This document shows positions 48,171-59,549 of a stretch of 64,000 nucleotides of DNA, piece after piece (within the stretch, counting starts at the first letter, position 1; each line of letters begins with the position of its first letter). The translations under genes were made by a program, and so were the position numbers. Under the pieces are notes generated by a model. It was not told the DNA's origin, did not search any database, and was given only the letters and a program-made list of their open reading frames with translations. This DNA is from Lunularia cruciata (lineage: Eukaryota > Streptophyta > Marchantiopsida > Lunulariales > Lunulariaceae): the NCBI GenBank assembly GCA_948567375.1, contig OX419758.1, forward strand, positions 18,977,001 to 19,041,000, read 5' to 3'.

Positions 48171-48670
48171 CGACCTATCAAGACATAAAGGTTGCTGAGG
48201 CTCATAATCTAAGACCTCTAGTGGAATAAAATGGAAATGAACTAATGAATAAATTTCAACAAACTCTTAAAATAACAAACTGGAATTTATCAAGTCTCCA
48301 AATGATGGTTTATCATAATAATGGTTTTGAGACTTGGGATAATGGGAATTCACAATAAAATATCGAATCACGCCTCGTAGAGGGCATACTATTTAGCAGG
48401 GCGGGAGGGAAGTAATCCAAGAACATTTGATTAATGAAAACTAATACGGTAAATTTAAGCTGTTTATATCACTTCAGTTTGAAAGGATAATTGTTAAGTT
48501 TATTCTCTAGTTTATTCACAATTTACTTTATTGGATCATAACTTATAATATATCACAGCATAAACACATGGTTCGGGCGCCATTTCCGACGGTTAGATTG
48601 TATCCTAAGCTCCGTCACACATCGTACGATCATATGGGCAGCACTACAACATCCTCAGATTGAAGACTGA

Positions 48671-48677
48671 TATAAAT
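48671..48677 (+). promoter_or_regulatory. TATA-like box
   Basis: TATAAAT lies 76 bases upstream of an ATG-initiated 44-codon frame. Spacing suits a plant core promoter, but no other promoter element was identified. Confidence 0.3.
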
Positions 48678-48752
48678 GGAGCGAAGTGGAAGGAATGCTC
48701 TCAAACGAAGACTTTCGCTTTTGTCGTCTGTAGTTTCAGTGCCCTTGCGTAA

Positions 48753-48887
48753 ATGGATGGCATTTTTTATGTGCTGTTGAATTTTATTGACAGTTGTTGT
48801 TTGTATGTAGAACTACCCTCTGAGAACCTTGGCGTGCCGAGAAACACGGCTTTGGAATTAGATTCAAATGTGAACGACATTTTATGA
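48753..48887 (+). CDS. Possible small ORF, 44 codons, unknown
   Basis: Begins ATG and reads MDGIFYVLLNF..., ending LELDSNVNDIL before TGA. It has no recognised family. It is listed only because it follows a TATA-like box at a plausible distance. It could be the first exon of an undetected gene or chance. Confidence 0.2.
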   Translation: MDGIFYVLLNFIDSCCLYVELPSENLGVPRNTALELDSNVNDIL

Positions 48888-49622
48888 AGAGCAGTGGATA
48901 TATCTCGATCTCTTGCCTCTTGTCATAGTTGGAGATCTTCGCTATTCGTCCCACTCCTTTCAGGCATTGATCTATGGCTGAGGGAAAGAGAAAAATGGTA
49001 AGAGCCATGTGAGGAGTCAAGTGCTTACTCTGTGTTGTTATGATCGTGATCTCATCTTATGCCGGCAGTGTATGTATACCACGTCTCTGTTCTCGGCGGT
49101 TAATCTTGTTAGACCAGCTCAAAGCCAAAGGTGTTGCTGGACGCCGAGCTTACCGGATGCTTTAGATTGTTGCTAAGGGAAGATGTGGCCATTTGGGTCT
49201 GTTTAACTCTGTCGTCGACATAAACATAACCCCCAGAGAGAGGTAAACTCAGGGCCAGTCATTCTCTATGTTTCAATCCCACGCCCATGAACGCCGTACT
49301 TCTTGTACGTTCGTTGTACATTTGACTACACATCTATCAAGAAATGTTGCTTTATATTGTAACCACGTGTTGACTCTATCATGTAAGAGTCTTCTTCTGG
49401 AAGACTTGCTTGCTGAGCACTTGAGTGTTCTCCCAACGAAAACACTGTTTACCCTCCAGTGCAGTACAGCCTTTATAACAGTTTCTGTAGCTAGCGTCTC
49501 CTTAGTGTCGTCAGTTAACAGGAAGTAAGAATTTGTTCTTCCCAACAGCGCACAGGGTTGCGGGTAACTCAATTTATCGTGGCACGACCAGCACCGGACA
49601 AATGCCTCGTATATCCGACCTC

Positions 49623-49651
49623 GAGCCTACTTGACTACGACAAGTAGGCTC
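49623..49651. repeat. Hairpin with 11-bp stem
   Basis: GAGCCTACTTG, loop ACTACGA, CAAGTAGGCTC, with perfect pairing. It is not followed by a T-run and sits in a non-coding stretch; function unknown. Confidence 0.7.
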
Positions 49652-51734
49652 ACGAATCAGAACAAACTAAACAAAAATTTACGCAAAGTTTTAGGAAACA
49701 CAGTGCTCAGTGCAAGAAGTTTGACGACAATTGTTAGATATGAACATGAGAAGGCGCAACGCCTTGAATATGATGAGGTGCAGTACCGGAAGATCTTGAT
49801 CTATAATTCATTTGACTTCATCGTGTAACCATCATCCGTGATAGTTTGCAAACGCTTCACAGCGTATCACGGAGTCGGCTCACAATTCTTGAGCTTAGTC
49901 AATTAACGGTAACGCTCCATGAGACTACCAAAGTTCGCGTCAAGGACGTAAACCTTCGGGAATGGTCAAGGTACGGAAAAGAAGTAGGACAAAATCAGTT
50001 GGACTTAGTTGAACACAAATTCCTTCACTTCACGACTCCCTGTCCCAACATAACATCAACTGTTGTTAATCAGATGCTTCAATGGTCCCAAATCGTACAC
50101 AGAATTGTATAGACAAATAGTAGTGGTCTGAGTCCACATACTATTATGCTTAGGCAGAGTGGGCTGTACTATTCACGTCATATCTCTTTTGGAAAACCAG
50201 GAGAGTATCTTGTATTCCTTCTTCACCAATAACACCGAGTGCTTAAATTGGAGTTCTGGTGACTCTTCGGACATTGATACTCCTTTGATTTGTTCATTTC
50301 ACGAATTTGGGAAATGACATCATACTTTCTCTTCATCAGATTTACTTTGTGTCACCAAATTGCCACTTTACGAACAGTACCGTAATCCATTTCATTCCAT
50401 TTCACAATCGTTTGCCGCGCAATTCAATAGGGATTTAACTATCGTTGGATGTACGACAAGTCCAGATGAGCATTAGGCGATCATTTTCCGAAATTACACG
50501 AATAAATGGAAGATTAACGGTATTGCGCGCATCACAAATATGTCTAAAATTAAGAAAAGGAGTTCTTAAAAGAAACTTGAACGCTGTTTTGCACGTGGGT
50601 TTAAGTTCAAATGATCAGAATTGTAATCATCTCAGATTGTAGAAAATGCTGACCGTACTTTGTGGAAATTACGGGGTCACAGGCGCGTAGGTTGCGGGAT
50701 ATGGATTGCAATTCAACTCTATTGGTTGAACACATGTAACTCGATCTCTACACCACTTTCCTCTCGGACCCAACTGCTTATGCAACTCGATATCGAGATC
50801 TCTATTTGGAATATCTCGTTCCGTGCGTGCGGCCAGGCTCTGCCTCATCACCTCAAGACGCGTGATTCTAGACTCTCGAACTGCAGACCTTGACTACTCG
50901 ACAACAATAGGGGTTTGAGTTCGTTTCCACAGAATGGCTATGGGTAGAACTTGATTACGCGACAACAGTGAATTGCTTTGTTTTTGTTAATTCATATTTG
51001 TTACAACATTAGGGGTTGTCAAAGGATGAATTACGGGTAGAGGAGTTGATTCCGTAAACATGTCATGGATATCTCTGTATATAGAGGGTCAAAGAGCAAT
51101 AATTCGAAGAATCCGTAGATTTACTTATTCATACTTCAAAAAGTCTTGGACATGAGCACATTTAAAACAGGTGGTCACTATTACGATATGGACAATCCAT
51201 AAAATCTTATGTTCATCTCCAGACATCACCCATAGATGTTGTATCGGTAACCCATCAACTTTTAATAAGTTTTTACAGTTTTTACAACTTGGGTATGGGA
51301 TAGCCCAAGGGCCAAGTTTTGAGTTCTTTCTTTCTCTGTGATGTATCGAAAGATGATATGAGTATGATATGAGATATACAAAGCATTAAATTGATGAGGA
51401 CATTCTGTCTATACTTGTTGGACTGAAGAAACAAAGAAAGTACGAACCGAACAAAACCATGAACTGCTTCGTACTCTCCGTGGCTTGATGCCAGAACTAA
51501 GTGATAATTAACGAGGTTTCTTCATTGGTCATGGGGTTCTCGTGGGTGACTGTAGAGCTGTGTGTGGTCCTATGAAAGGAATGATAAGAACCAAGACCTG
51601 GCGCCACAACGTGGATGCCTAACTGTGTGCGTGCGATCGGGGACCACACTGTTATGCAGCTGCCACATTTACAAGAACCCAATCACAGTGACCGGTTGAA
51701 TGCATTGTGGGGACGTTCACTAATAGTAGGAACG

Positions 51735-51838
51735 ACGACCGCGTAGAGAAAATGAACGATGGGAAGACCCCATCAAGCCGTACAAGGGTAAAGGGAGAGA
51801 TGAAAAAGGTAAAATGGGGCTAAGCCCCAATAGAGTCA
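51735..51838 (-). mobile_element. Short non-LTR retroposon 3' tail
   Basis: Only the last roughly 100 bases of the family: GACCGCGTAGAGAAAATGAA, GATGGGAAGACCCC, CCGTACAAGGG, then GGGGCTAAGCCCCAATAGAG, after which similarity stops. A very strongly 5'-truncated insertion. Confidence 0.75.
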
Positions 51839-52225
51839 CTAATTGTGATTAATATCTAACTAAATTTCCACATGGTGAACTCCAATGCATGCGTCGGATA
51901 TGATTGTCAATAGCACCCAATTGGTCGCTACTCCAAATCTGCAGTACTATGTTGGACCCAGTTTCGTCTCCAGCAGACCACGCACCTGTTTTTGGTGAAT
52001 CTCTGCGTTCTCATGTCTGTGACAAATCACCTCCATGCTCCATGCCTTTCTCACGGGGCCTCGTGCTCTTTCTTCATTCTACCACAATGCTGTGCCTTCT
52101 ATTCCTCTTTTTTCTTCTTTTTCCTTCTGGATATACTCCTTGGCTGAGTTTCCCTCCATGCTGGCTGTAGGGACATGCTCACTGTTAAACATGACACGGT
52201 CTTCTACGCCACAGTAAACAAAATT
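51839..52225. other. Spacer between two opposed retroposon tails
   Basis: No recognised gene. An 88-codon frame at 51904-52170 ends in a hydrophobic run (LCLLFLFFLLFPSG) but has no homology I can name. Confidence 0.3.
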
Positions 52226-52320
52226 TTTTCTATCCTGCTGGGGCCTAGTCCCATTCTCGTTTGTCTCTCTCCTGCTGGGGTCTTCCCATCCTTCATGTGT
52301 TCTATGTGGTCGCCTTTTTA
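52226..52320 (+). mobile_element. Diverged non-LTR retroposon tail, plus orientation
   Basis: Reads, in the opposite sense to 51735-51838, GGGGCCTAGTCCCATT, GGGGTCTTCCCATCCTTCAT and TTCTATGTGGTCGCC, the reverse of the same tail. The nonamer TCCTGCTGG occurs at its start, middle and end. Confidence 0.6.
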
Positions 52321-52467
52321 CTCCTGCTGGCCAAATGCTAAGCCAATTTAGGTAGGTGTTGTTACCATGGTAGACTTTAAACCATTCGAACTGCCATTTC
52401 GTTACGTAACAAGAACCTCATTGTTGTTACTGTCTGCGTGGAGATCTACCCTGATATGACTTTTTAG

Positions 52468-52584
52468 AAAGCGAAGGCTGATACTAGTCACTTCGTGGAC
52501 AAGTATCCGCTCAGTATCCGAGAATTCAAACTTCCAGTACTTCCAGAAGAAGATGCGGCATACCAGACCATATTTGTAGACTAA
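52468..52584 (+). CDS. Candidate terminal exon of an unidentified gene
   Basis: After a pyrimidine-run acceptor (TTTTTAG) a 38-codon frame reads KAKADTSHFVDKYPLSIREF and then KLPVLPEEDAAYQ before TAA. The composition looks protein-like (balanced charges, few rare residues), but I cannot name a family and found no upstream exon. It could be an old gene fragment. Confidence 0.25.
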   Translation, partial: KAKADTSHFVDKYPLSIREFKLPVLPEEDAAYQTIFVD

Positions 52585-54513
52585 GTACCTTCTGCTCCAC
52601 ATGTCGTGCCTGTGTTCATCTTATCAGTTCAGGTGTACATAACCAGTCGCATTTCCTAATACTTTCGTGCCCTTCATGAAGAGTACAAGAGCCAATCTAG
52701 CACCTTTTCAGTACATACAAATCCAAATCTTGGGTAATCATGCAATATTTGAAGGTTCTGCTGCATGAGGATAATCTTGTGCACCTAACTCGGACTCCGC
52801 TGACTTTCGTTGTGTACGTTGCATGCGTGGATTCTGCCATTTGACAACAACCTCCAGGTTCTGGAGCGCCTTCGCGAGTTCGAAGCATGCATTGGATGAC
52901 CGAGACGCTTTGCCGCGTTAGTACACGTACATGCACTGGACTCCTCTTGCTAGTAGACTACTCCAATAGATTCTGCTGCAAGTTTGAGCAGTTCAATCCA
53001 TAAGTGCCTTCAATTAAGGGTTTGTCTCCTTCTCCATGTATCTGCCAGATTAGAGAAACGATGACAACCAACCAACCGGGTTCCCCAGTGCATGCACTGG
53101 ATAATTCGAGCTCGAACCTCGAACTTGGATACTCCAGCTATAAGCCCCCTCAGCACCTCCTGATTCAGAGGAGGCAATATCGTCAAGACTGCATGCTGAT
53201 TTTCTTCTTAGGCAAAACCCGCACTATCATGATCTTTATCACCTATAATATGATCATGGGCCTAAGGAGGATTATTTTGATTTACTCTGGGACATATATC
53301 CTTCAATTTGCTTGAATCTGGAGAGGGAAAATTGCCTAAGCTCCTTTCGAAGAAACCTAGATTTGCACTTCATTTCTTGAAATAAATCTGCTGATTTGAA
53401 CTTGGAACGAATGAAAACTAGTAAATAAATTCCTCCTTTTTGGTTGCTGCTGGACCACCACTAAGAAAGCCATTGAGGTCGACGGTAGAGCTCTCTTCTA
53501 AAGTCTCCGTCCAGTCCATATACCAACGAGTGCTTACAGATGCATCTGTTTGAACGACTAACCAAGCCCTCTCAGCTCAGGACTTCGGAAACAACTACCC
53601 TCATACGAGCAACATTATCCTAATGGTCCTTCACGGTATCCGTCATCCTTTACAATATCCAAGTATTAAGTACTGTATGCAAAAGCAGCGAGCCCAAATC
53701 CATTCTTCGATGAAATCCGGTTACGACGTAAGAGCAAAGCAGTTTGAGGTTGGTACTGTACCACATCCCGAATAATTCTGAACTGTAAACTCTTTCTTCT
53801 GTCCCTATCACTTTTGTGGCCTGAAGGTAAGAGAGCGTTACGAGTATGAGATTGCTGTGTTAGATCTTAAGGCTGAATCTTTCTCCTCTCGTGGACCAGC
53901 AGAAGAAAACATTCCTGAACCATGAGAATATTACCCAGCGGATATATTGCAGAAGTTGAAGAGTCTCAGATACTAACTGCGTGAAAGCTTTTATCCAAAA
54001 GTACTTGTCAGCCAGCCGTCCTACAGTAGTTCCCAAAGTGCCTTAAATGGAACTTTCTAGTTTCTGTTGCACAATTTTGATATCTCCGACATGCTATCGC
54101 TTATGGTGTTTGTAACCTGCAGTGAATAATATCAGTGCACGGCAGTCCAGATAACGCTTGCATTTCCACACTTCACGCTGGACTGCGAAGTCTCAATTGC
54201 AGTTTCAGTTGTTGTCTTCCTGTGCTCTGCATGGCCTGAGCAGTCAATCGTCCTGCCTAACAATAAAATTAGTTATAAACCAGGGCCCTTGCAGCCGTGA
54301 GGGATCGTGTCAATCCTCTGTGGAAATGGATTTCACAAATAGTCGGATTGTTCCTACAGTAGTCTCTATTCCATTGGTGAGCAGCACGAACTCACTCCAT
54401 TCTATGTCACTCATGGATGCCACGACGGACCACGTCGCACTTGGGGTGTTGGGTAGTCTATTTGCCAACTTGGGAGTAGGCTAAGTCGGAGTGCCCAAGT
54501 ATTGGGGTCGGTG
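52585..54513. other. Non-coding stretch, nothing recognised
   Basis: Frames of about 100 codons at 53004-53315 and 54158-54484 show no motif or exon partners. Confidence 0.35.
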
Positions 54514-54757
54514 AAGTCTTATATCTACAGGAAATATAGAGGTGAGTTGTCATTCTTAGCCATAAATCCTGGTGTAGATATCCTGAAGTAGATTAAGTCT
54601 TATATCTACAGGAAATATAGAGGTGGGTTGTCATTCTTAGCCATAAATCCTGGTGTAGATATCCTGAAGTAGATTAAGTCTTATATCTACAGGAAATATA
54701 GAGGTGGGTTGTCATTCTTAGCCATAAATCCTGGTGTAGATATCGTGAAGTAGATTA
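54514..54757. repeat. Tandem array of three 81-bp units
   Basis: Units begin with AAGTCTTATATCTACAGG at 54514, 54595 and 54676. They are almost identical (GAGTTG in the first against GGGTTG in the others; ATCCTG against ATCGTG in the last). Each unit contains TATCTAC and, 50 bases later, GTAGATA, so it can fold back on itself. It is non-coding, and the low divergence implies recent expansion. Confidence 0.92.
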
Positions 54758-57700
54758 AGGCTTGGTGATCCCTTGGGACGTTGTTGCGATGAGGTCCTCT
54801 AGTCTGGAAGGATAAGTTCCACTGGCAATGTTTCTTCTGCAGTCTCCTGAATCTTTCTGGAGCTCCTAGCTTTACTTGAGAGATAGGTTCGACTTACTGC
54901 ATTGGTTTCACAGCAGTGCGTTTCTCCCTCTATTATATTATTTCGTCGATACACTCTCCCAACAAAAGAAAATGTGCATAATAGGTACTCGAAATTCGTA
55001 TCAAAAAGGTTCGGTAAAGGTTCACCGGATCTCATACATAGATGAGAGATGTGGCACCAGAGCCCTTTAGCACAACCTAAAAGGTACCGTGGGGGTACGG
55101 TCTTCATACTGCTGGAGCATGAATGTCATCTCTACTCCACACTATGTCTATCAAATACAATCCAATGATTGGGGAGAAGACTTGGTTCGTACCTTCTCTA
55201 TGGGTAAGGCAGGGATATCTTGGAATGAAATTCTAATGACTACAAGTTCTCTACTCAAAGCAAGAATGAAAAATATAATCTAGGTAGGGGTTCAATCCCA
55301 TAGAAGTTTTGGGCATCAAGATGATAGTGATGTAACTTTTCTGTGTTTTGGTGGCATCTTGGGAGAGTGAGAAGAGAATGGAAGTGCGCCAACTTTGTAG
55401 AGAGAATTAAGAATTTGAATCTGAGTCTAGTAGCAAATATGGAGTGCACACACCCTCCTGAATTTGGAGTTCTTTTTCCACATCCGAATCCCAATTATCA
55501 TTATTCCACTCTAGATTCTCTTGATCTTGTTCCACCTCCGAGCTCCCTATTAAAATTCCAATAACTTTTGAACATGATGTTGTCCGGACCATCGGGGATT
55601 TCTTCCATGGTTTGCAAACCAAAAGCAGTGGACAAGATAGGTGTAGAATGGTCTCTCACCATTATTGTCAATTTTTTGATTATCTCTTGAACCTTGAATA
55701 GTTCAAGCAAATCCACTAAAGCACTTGCAAGAGACCTATTCAAAAGCAAGGAAGAAATAAAGAGTATACTCTTTGATATACGTGGTCCACCTGTCAAGAG
55801 TTAGAGTAGTGATCCGAAATTTTGAATGCTAGACTACATTCCTTGCAGTTCAAATGAGAGCAATTAGTGTACTATTTGCCACTACTCAGTGGCGCATAGT
55901 ACTCTGATTAGAGGAATCTGATTAATAGTATGTTACACTCTCAAGTGACAAAATGGATCTTACTTTGCTTTTTGTGGAAAATGAGCAGTTCCTTTTTCAT
56001 CCAAATGCAACCTCAATGTAACACAAAGGTATATTTATGAGTGATTATTTATTTTCTCATATGTAACAGCAAGTTCTATATGATTCTCTAACTTAAACGT
56101 AACTCTTTGTTATATATACATTTTTACTATGTGTTTGCCATATATTTGATGATGGAGTTTTGTGTTTGGGAGGTCAAGGATACGATGAGTGCTTGCCAAG
56201 TGTTTGCTTGGTGTTGGTGACATCTTGCCTCACTCAGGGTCTATTAGATGGTCATCCTAGCTTTGTTAAGGTTTATTGGATATGTATAGACTCACTTTGC
56301 TTGGAGATGTAAGGACTCGCTCAAGTTTAGTTGGGGTGTCGTTGAGGTTTTGATGTAGAAGTAAGACTTAGTCAAGGTTGGGTAGAGGCTTCTCCCAGCT
56401 TTGGTATGGTTCTGTTGGGAATGTCAGGCCTTGCTTTGTTAAAGTTTTGTTTGAAAGGTCATGTGCTCATGTTAGCTTTGTTGGGGTTTTGCTTTGGATT
56501 TGTTTGTACATCATTGTTGTTGAAGGGTTTCTTGATGTTTATCCCGGCTTTGCTATGGTTTTACTAGAAAGGTGAGGTCTTGCTAAGGTTTTGCTTTTTT
56601 TTATTAGTGAGGTTTTAAAAATAAAAGGAGTTACACATGACACAAGCCATTTGCAAAAAAACAAGAGGAGTTAAACACAAGACACAAGGCTTTTAAGAAA
56701 AATATGCACAAGGCAGAAGGCAGTTGAAAAAGAAAAGAATTAACAATAGGCATTATGATGAGGCACAACAAAGAAGAACCATGCAACTAAAAAAGCGATA
56801 TATATATATAGATAAACAATACCCAAGCACCATCCAAGCAATACTTACATAACACCTCTCAAAACTCTACAATGACATCTGAACAATACACGGACTTCCA
56901 CACAATGCTACAAATGATACCCATACCACAATTGATATTATGTGACAATCAGGGCAATATGAGATATACATGGAAATATAACATCACAACAAAAAGATAA
57001 ATATGAGGAGCTTGAAACATTTTGATATCAATAAGTGACTTTTTCAATGAATGATCATTATTTTATTAGTCAAAAACCATGTAAGTCTTTTATATATAAG
57101 ATATGTACTCAAAACTATTGATGTTTCTTCTCAAATGTGTTTTTCTACAAGAGAGATATGTGTTATGTTTGCATATACTTATCCTATTATAAACTCTTCT
57201 TCTTCTTCTTCACACATATTGGCTTTATTAATAAAAATAATTGTGCAAAATGATGCAAACATTGATCCATCACAAAACCCTTGGTTTGTCAACTTGCTTA
57301 GGTAACTACTGTAGAGTATATGAATAATCTTGTGTAGCCAAGACCAACCCTATCTTCCCTAAACTATCCTTGCCAAATTTGTGCCATCCCACGTTTAAAT
57401 GGCAAGATTGTAGTTCAATCTCTCCTCAATATACTTGGTAGTTTCTTTCACTAAATTAAACTCTTTTTTTTCTCCTTGGAAAATTTGCACAAAATACCGC
57501 CCCTTTATTGTCTTCTCTTCATGGTAAATTTGTGCTTTTATTCAAATGTTGAGCCCAATTCCTTCAAATGCTAAAGACAATTGTCTCTCTTTGTTGACTT
57601 GGTAGTTTCCTTCACTAAATTGAACTTGCCTCATGCACTCATATTTTCCTTCACTAAACTCAACTTGCAGTTTTAATAGAGGAACATATATTTCATACAT

Positions 57701-57787
57701 TTTACCATTGGCAATTTATTTTCATTTGGCTCAAATTTTTCTCTTCAATTTGAATCACGTAAACAAGCCTTAATTCAAATATCATAT
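54758..57787. other. Non-coding stretch left of gypsy C
   Basis: AT-rich for the most part. It holds a degenerate G/T-rich repeat (56180-56600), a (CTT)n run near 57193-57210, and three related phrases of the type TTCCTTCACTAAA.T.AACT between 57438 and 57670. The frame at 55797-55501 (minus strand) has no known motif. Confidence 0.4.
56180..56600. repeat. Degenerate G/T-rich tandem-like repeat
   Basis: The phrase GCTTTGTT.GG.TTT recurs every 40-50 bases, linked by GAAAGGT or similar (for example near 56250, 56400, 56440, 56475, 56545). It looks like an old, diverged minisatellite. Confidence 0.45.
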
Positions 57788-58278
57788 TGTTACTATATGG
57801 AGTTTATAGATAAGTTAATCAAGACTAAGGAAGTAGCAAATATGCCAAATTAGCCAAGAGTTATAAGAATATTCTAGATGCATCTAGAAAGCTACTTGGT
57901 ACCTTCCAAGTTTTGGATAATGTGCATGCCAAGCGGTAACTTCTAGGAAAAATCTTCTTGGGAAGCTTCACTACTAGCTTAGCTTGCACACCAAGTAGAT
58001 AGCTTCTAGAAGGAAGCTTCTTGGGAAACGTCCAACAAGCTTAGCTTGCATGTCAAGTAGGCAATTTCTAGACAACTTCACAATTAGCTTGGCTTGCATT
58101 CCAAGAAAACATCTTTTAGGAAGCTTCTTGAGAACCTTCTCAAGAGTCTTGTATACTCTCTATAACTACCAAAGCCCAAGCTCATGCTAGGTATTCGGAA
58201 TTCCCCTCATTCAAAAGTCCCCATGTGATTTTTCACTTTGATCTTCCATTCTCCTATTTCTCTATTTGGTCTTTTACA
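57788..58278 (+). repeat. 5' LTR of gypsy C
   Basis: 491 bases, TGTTACTATATGG ... CTTTTACA. Contains tandem units with CTTCTAGAAGGAAGCTTCTT; the TATA box is mutated (TATAACTA at 58161). Confidence 0.85.
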
Positions 58279-58279
58279 T

Positions 58280-58291
58280 TGGTATCAGAGC
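58280..58291 (+). other. Primer binding site of gypsy C
   Basis: TGGTATCAGAGC is a perfect 12-base complement to the 3' end of plant initiator tRNA-Met, one base after the LTR. Confidence 0.9.
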
Positions 58292-58679
58292 AAGAATGGG
58301 ATGGATGGAATTTATGGACCACTAAATCCATTTCCGCTAAACCTTTGGGACTTTCATTTCCATGTTCTATCCAAGCATCATCTCATGCAATTGATCATCT
58401 CACACTTTGGGTAAATTTTTTTGAATGCAATCATCTTGTTTGATGAACCCTTGGTACTTCTGATTGTAACTTATGCAAAACGGTGGTTGTGTTACATTTA
58501 TGTGTAAACTTAAATGAACTATAGGTGGTTTGATAACATAATAGTAATGGCGTCAATGCCCAAGGTTATCAATAACAAATCAAGCACCTTAATCAATTGT
58601 TGGAAGAACAAGATTATCAACAACAAGAGCATGTAGAGAGAGCACCATTTCAAGAAGGAGAAAAGTGAATATGATTTCC

Positions 58680-59345
58680 ACGCCCAAGGTATTTGAAGGC
58701 AAGAATCTCCCAAACATAAGAGAGAATTTTCTATTTGACTACAAATGATATTTTGAAGCTATAAATTTTAAAGATGAATGGAAATAGATTCTTTTGGCTT
58801 CAAGCCAATTTGATAGGGTGGCAAAGCTATTGGGGCGGTTCTGACTAGACCAAGCTGAATAACAAATTGTTGAACAAATCTTGACATTGGGAGCAATCAA
58901 GAGTGAAATAATTGGTCAATTCCAAACTATAAATGCCACACAAGCCATACAAGATAGGTTGACAAAGTTGAAGTAGATTGGCTCTTCAAGAAGCTTTCAT
59001 GCAATTCTAGAACACCATTATGTAAATTGTGGATACATTGGAAGACAAAGCTCTAGATTGATTTGTGAGGGGCTTGAAACCACAAGCCAAATTAGAGTTG
59101 ACTACATGAGAGCCGGAACACTTAGGGGAAGCCATGCATTTGGCTAAGTGCTTTGATTCCTTGGTTGCAACAACTTGGTCTCAACCTTGACCTTGACCTT
59201 CACAAAACCTACCAATACACTACACACGGGTGGAGGAGCCAGCACCAATTGAGATTAATACCATCTAATCAAGACCACTTGGCACTATAGATAAAGAAAG
59301 ATTGTGAACAAATGGTGGTTTTTCTTATCGTCACCAAATTGGGTA
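58680..59345 (+). pseudogene. Gag remnant of gypsy C
   Basis: Frame pieces match A and B around AKVEGKNLPN-like, VRGLKPQAKLE and AEALHLAKCFDSL-like phrases. Stops are frequent. Confidence 0.6.
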
Positions 59346-59549
59346 TCTCATTATTGAATGTCCACTCAAGAATGCAAGACATTAACAAATCATCAAAATG
59401 GAGTTTGTGGAGAAAAATGATCAGAGAAACAAAGAATCCAAGTAAGAGATATCAAGCTACCTTTGGGAACTTGATTAGTTTCAATAGGGTGGAAGTCTTG
59501 ACCTATGCAAGTTTACTTCACTTGCAATGTATGATTAGCAAAAGAATTA

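Larger units (their letters stand above)
45690..48230 (-). mobile_element. Non-LTR retrotransposon, 5'-truncated copy
   Basis: Runs on the minus strand from about 48230 (where similarity to the nested plus-strand copy starts) to the tail module at about 45790-45700: GGGGCTAAGCCCC, GTACAAGGG, GATGGGAAGACCC. It encodes a reverse transcriptase with motifs of the non-LTR type and a downstream C-terminal region. It has no LTRs. No poly(A) tail is seen; no target duplication was established. Confidence 0.75.
48231..51730. other. Non-coding stretch, no recognised gene
   Basis: Contains a TATA-like box with a short ATG frame (48671-48887, listed separately) and an 11-bp hairpin at 49623-49651. Frames of 60-99 codons at 49268-50893 have no family motif. 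An organelle-DNA origin of 49.6-50.7 kb was considered but could not be supported. Confidence 0.4.

Noticed and set aside
49572-50900. Possible organelle DNA insertion
   Set aside because: Frames and composition hinted at it, but I could not recognise any plastid or mitochondrial gene. A search against organelle genomes would be needed.
55281-55300. tRNA T-arm-like GGGGTTCAATCCC
   Set aside because: No acceptor stem, D-arm or anticodon arm could be fitted around it.
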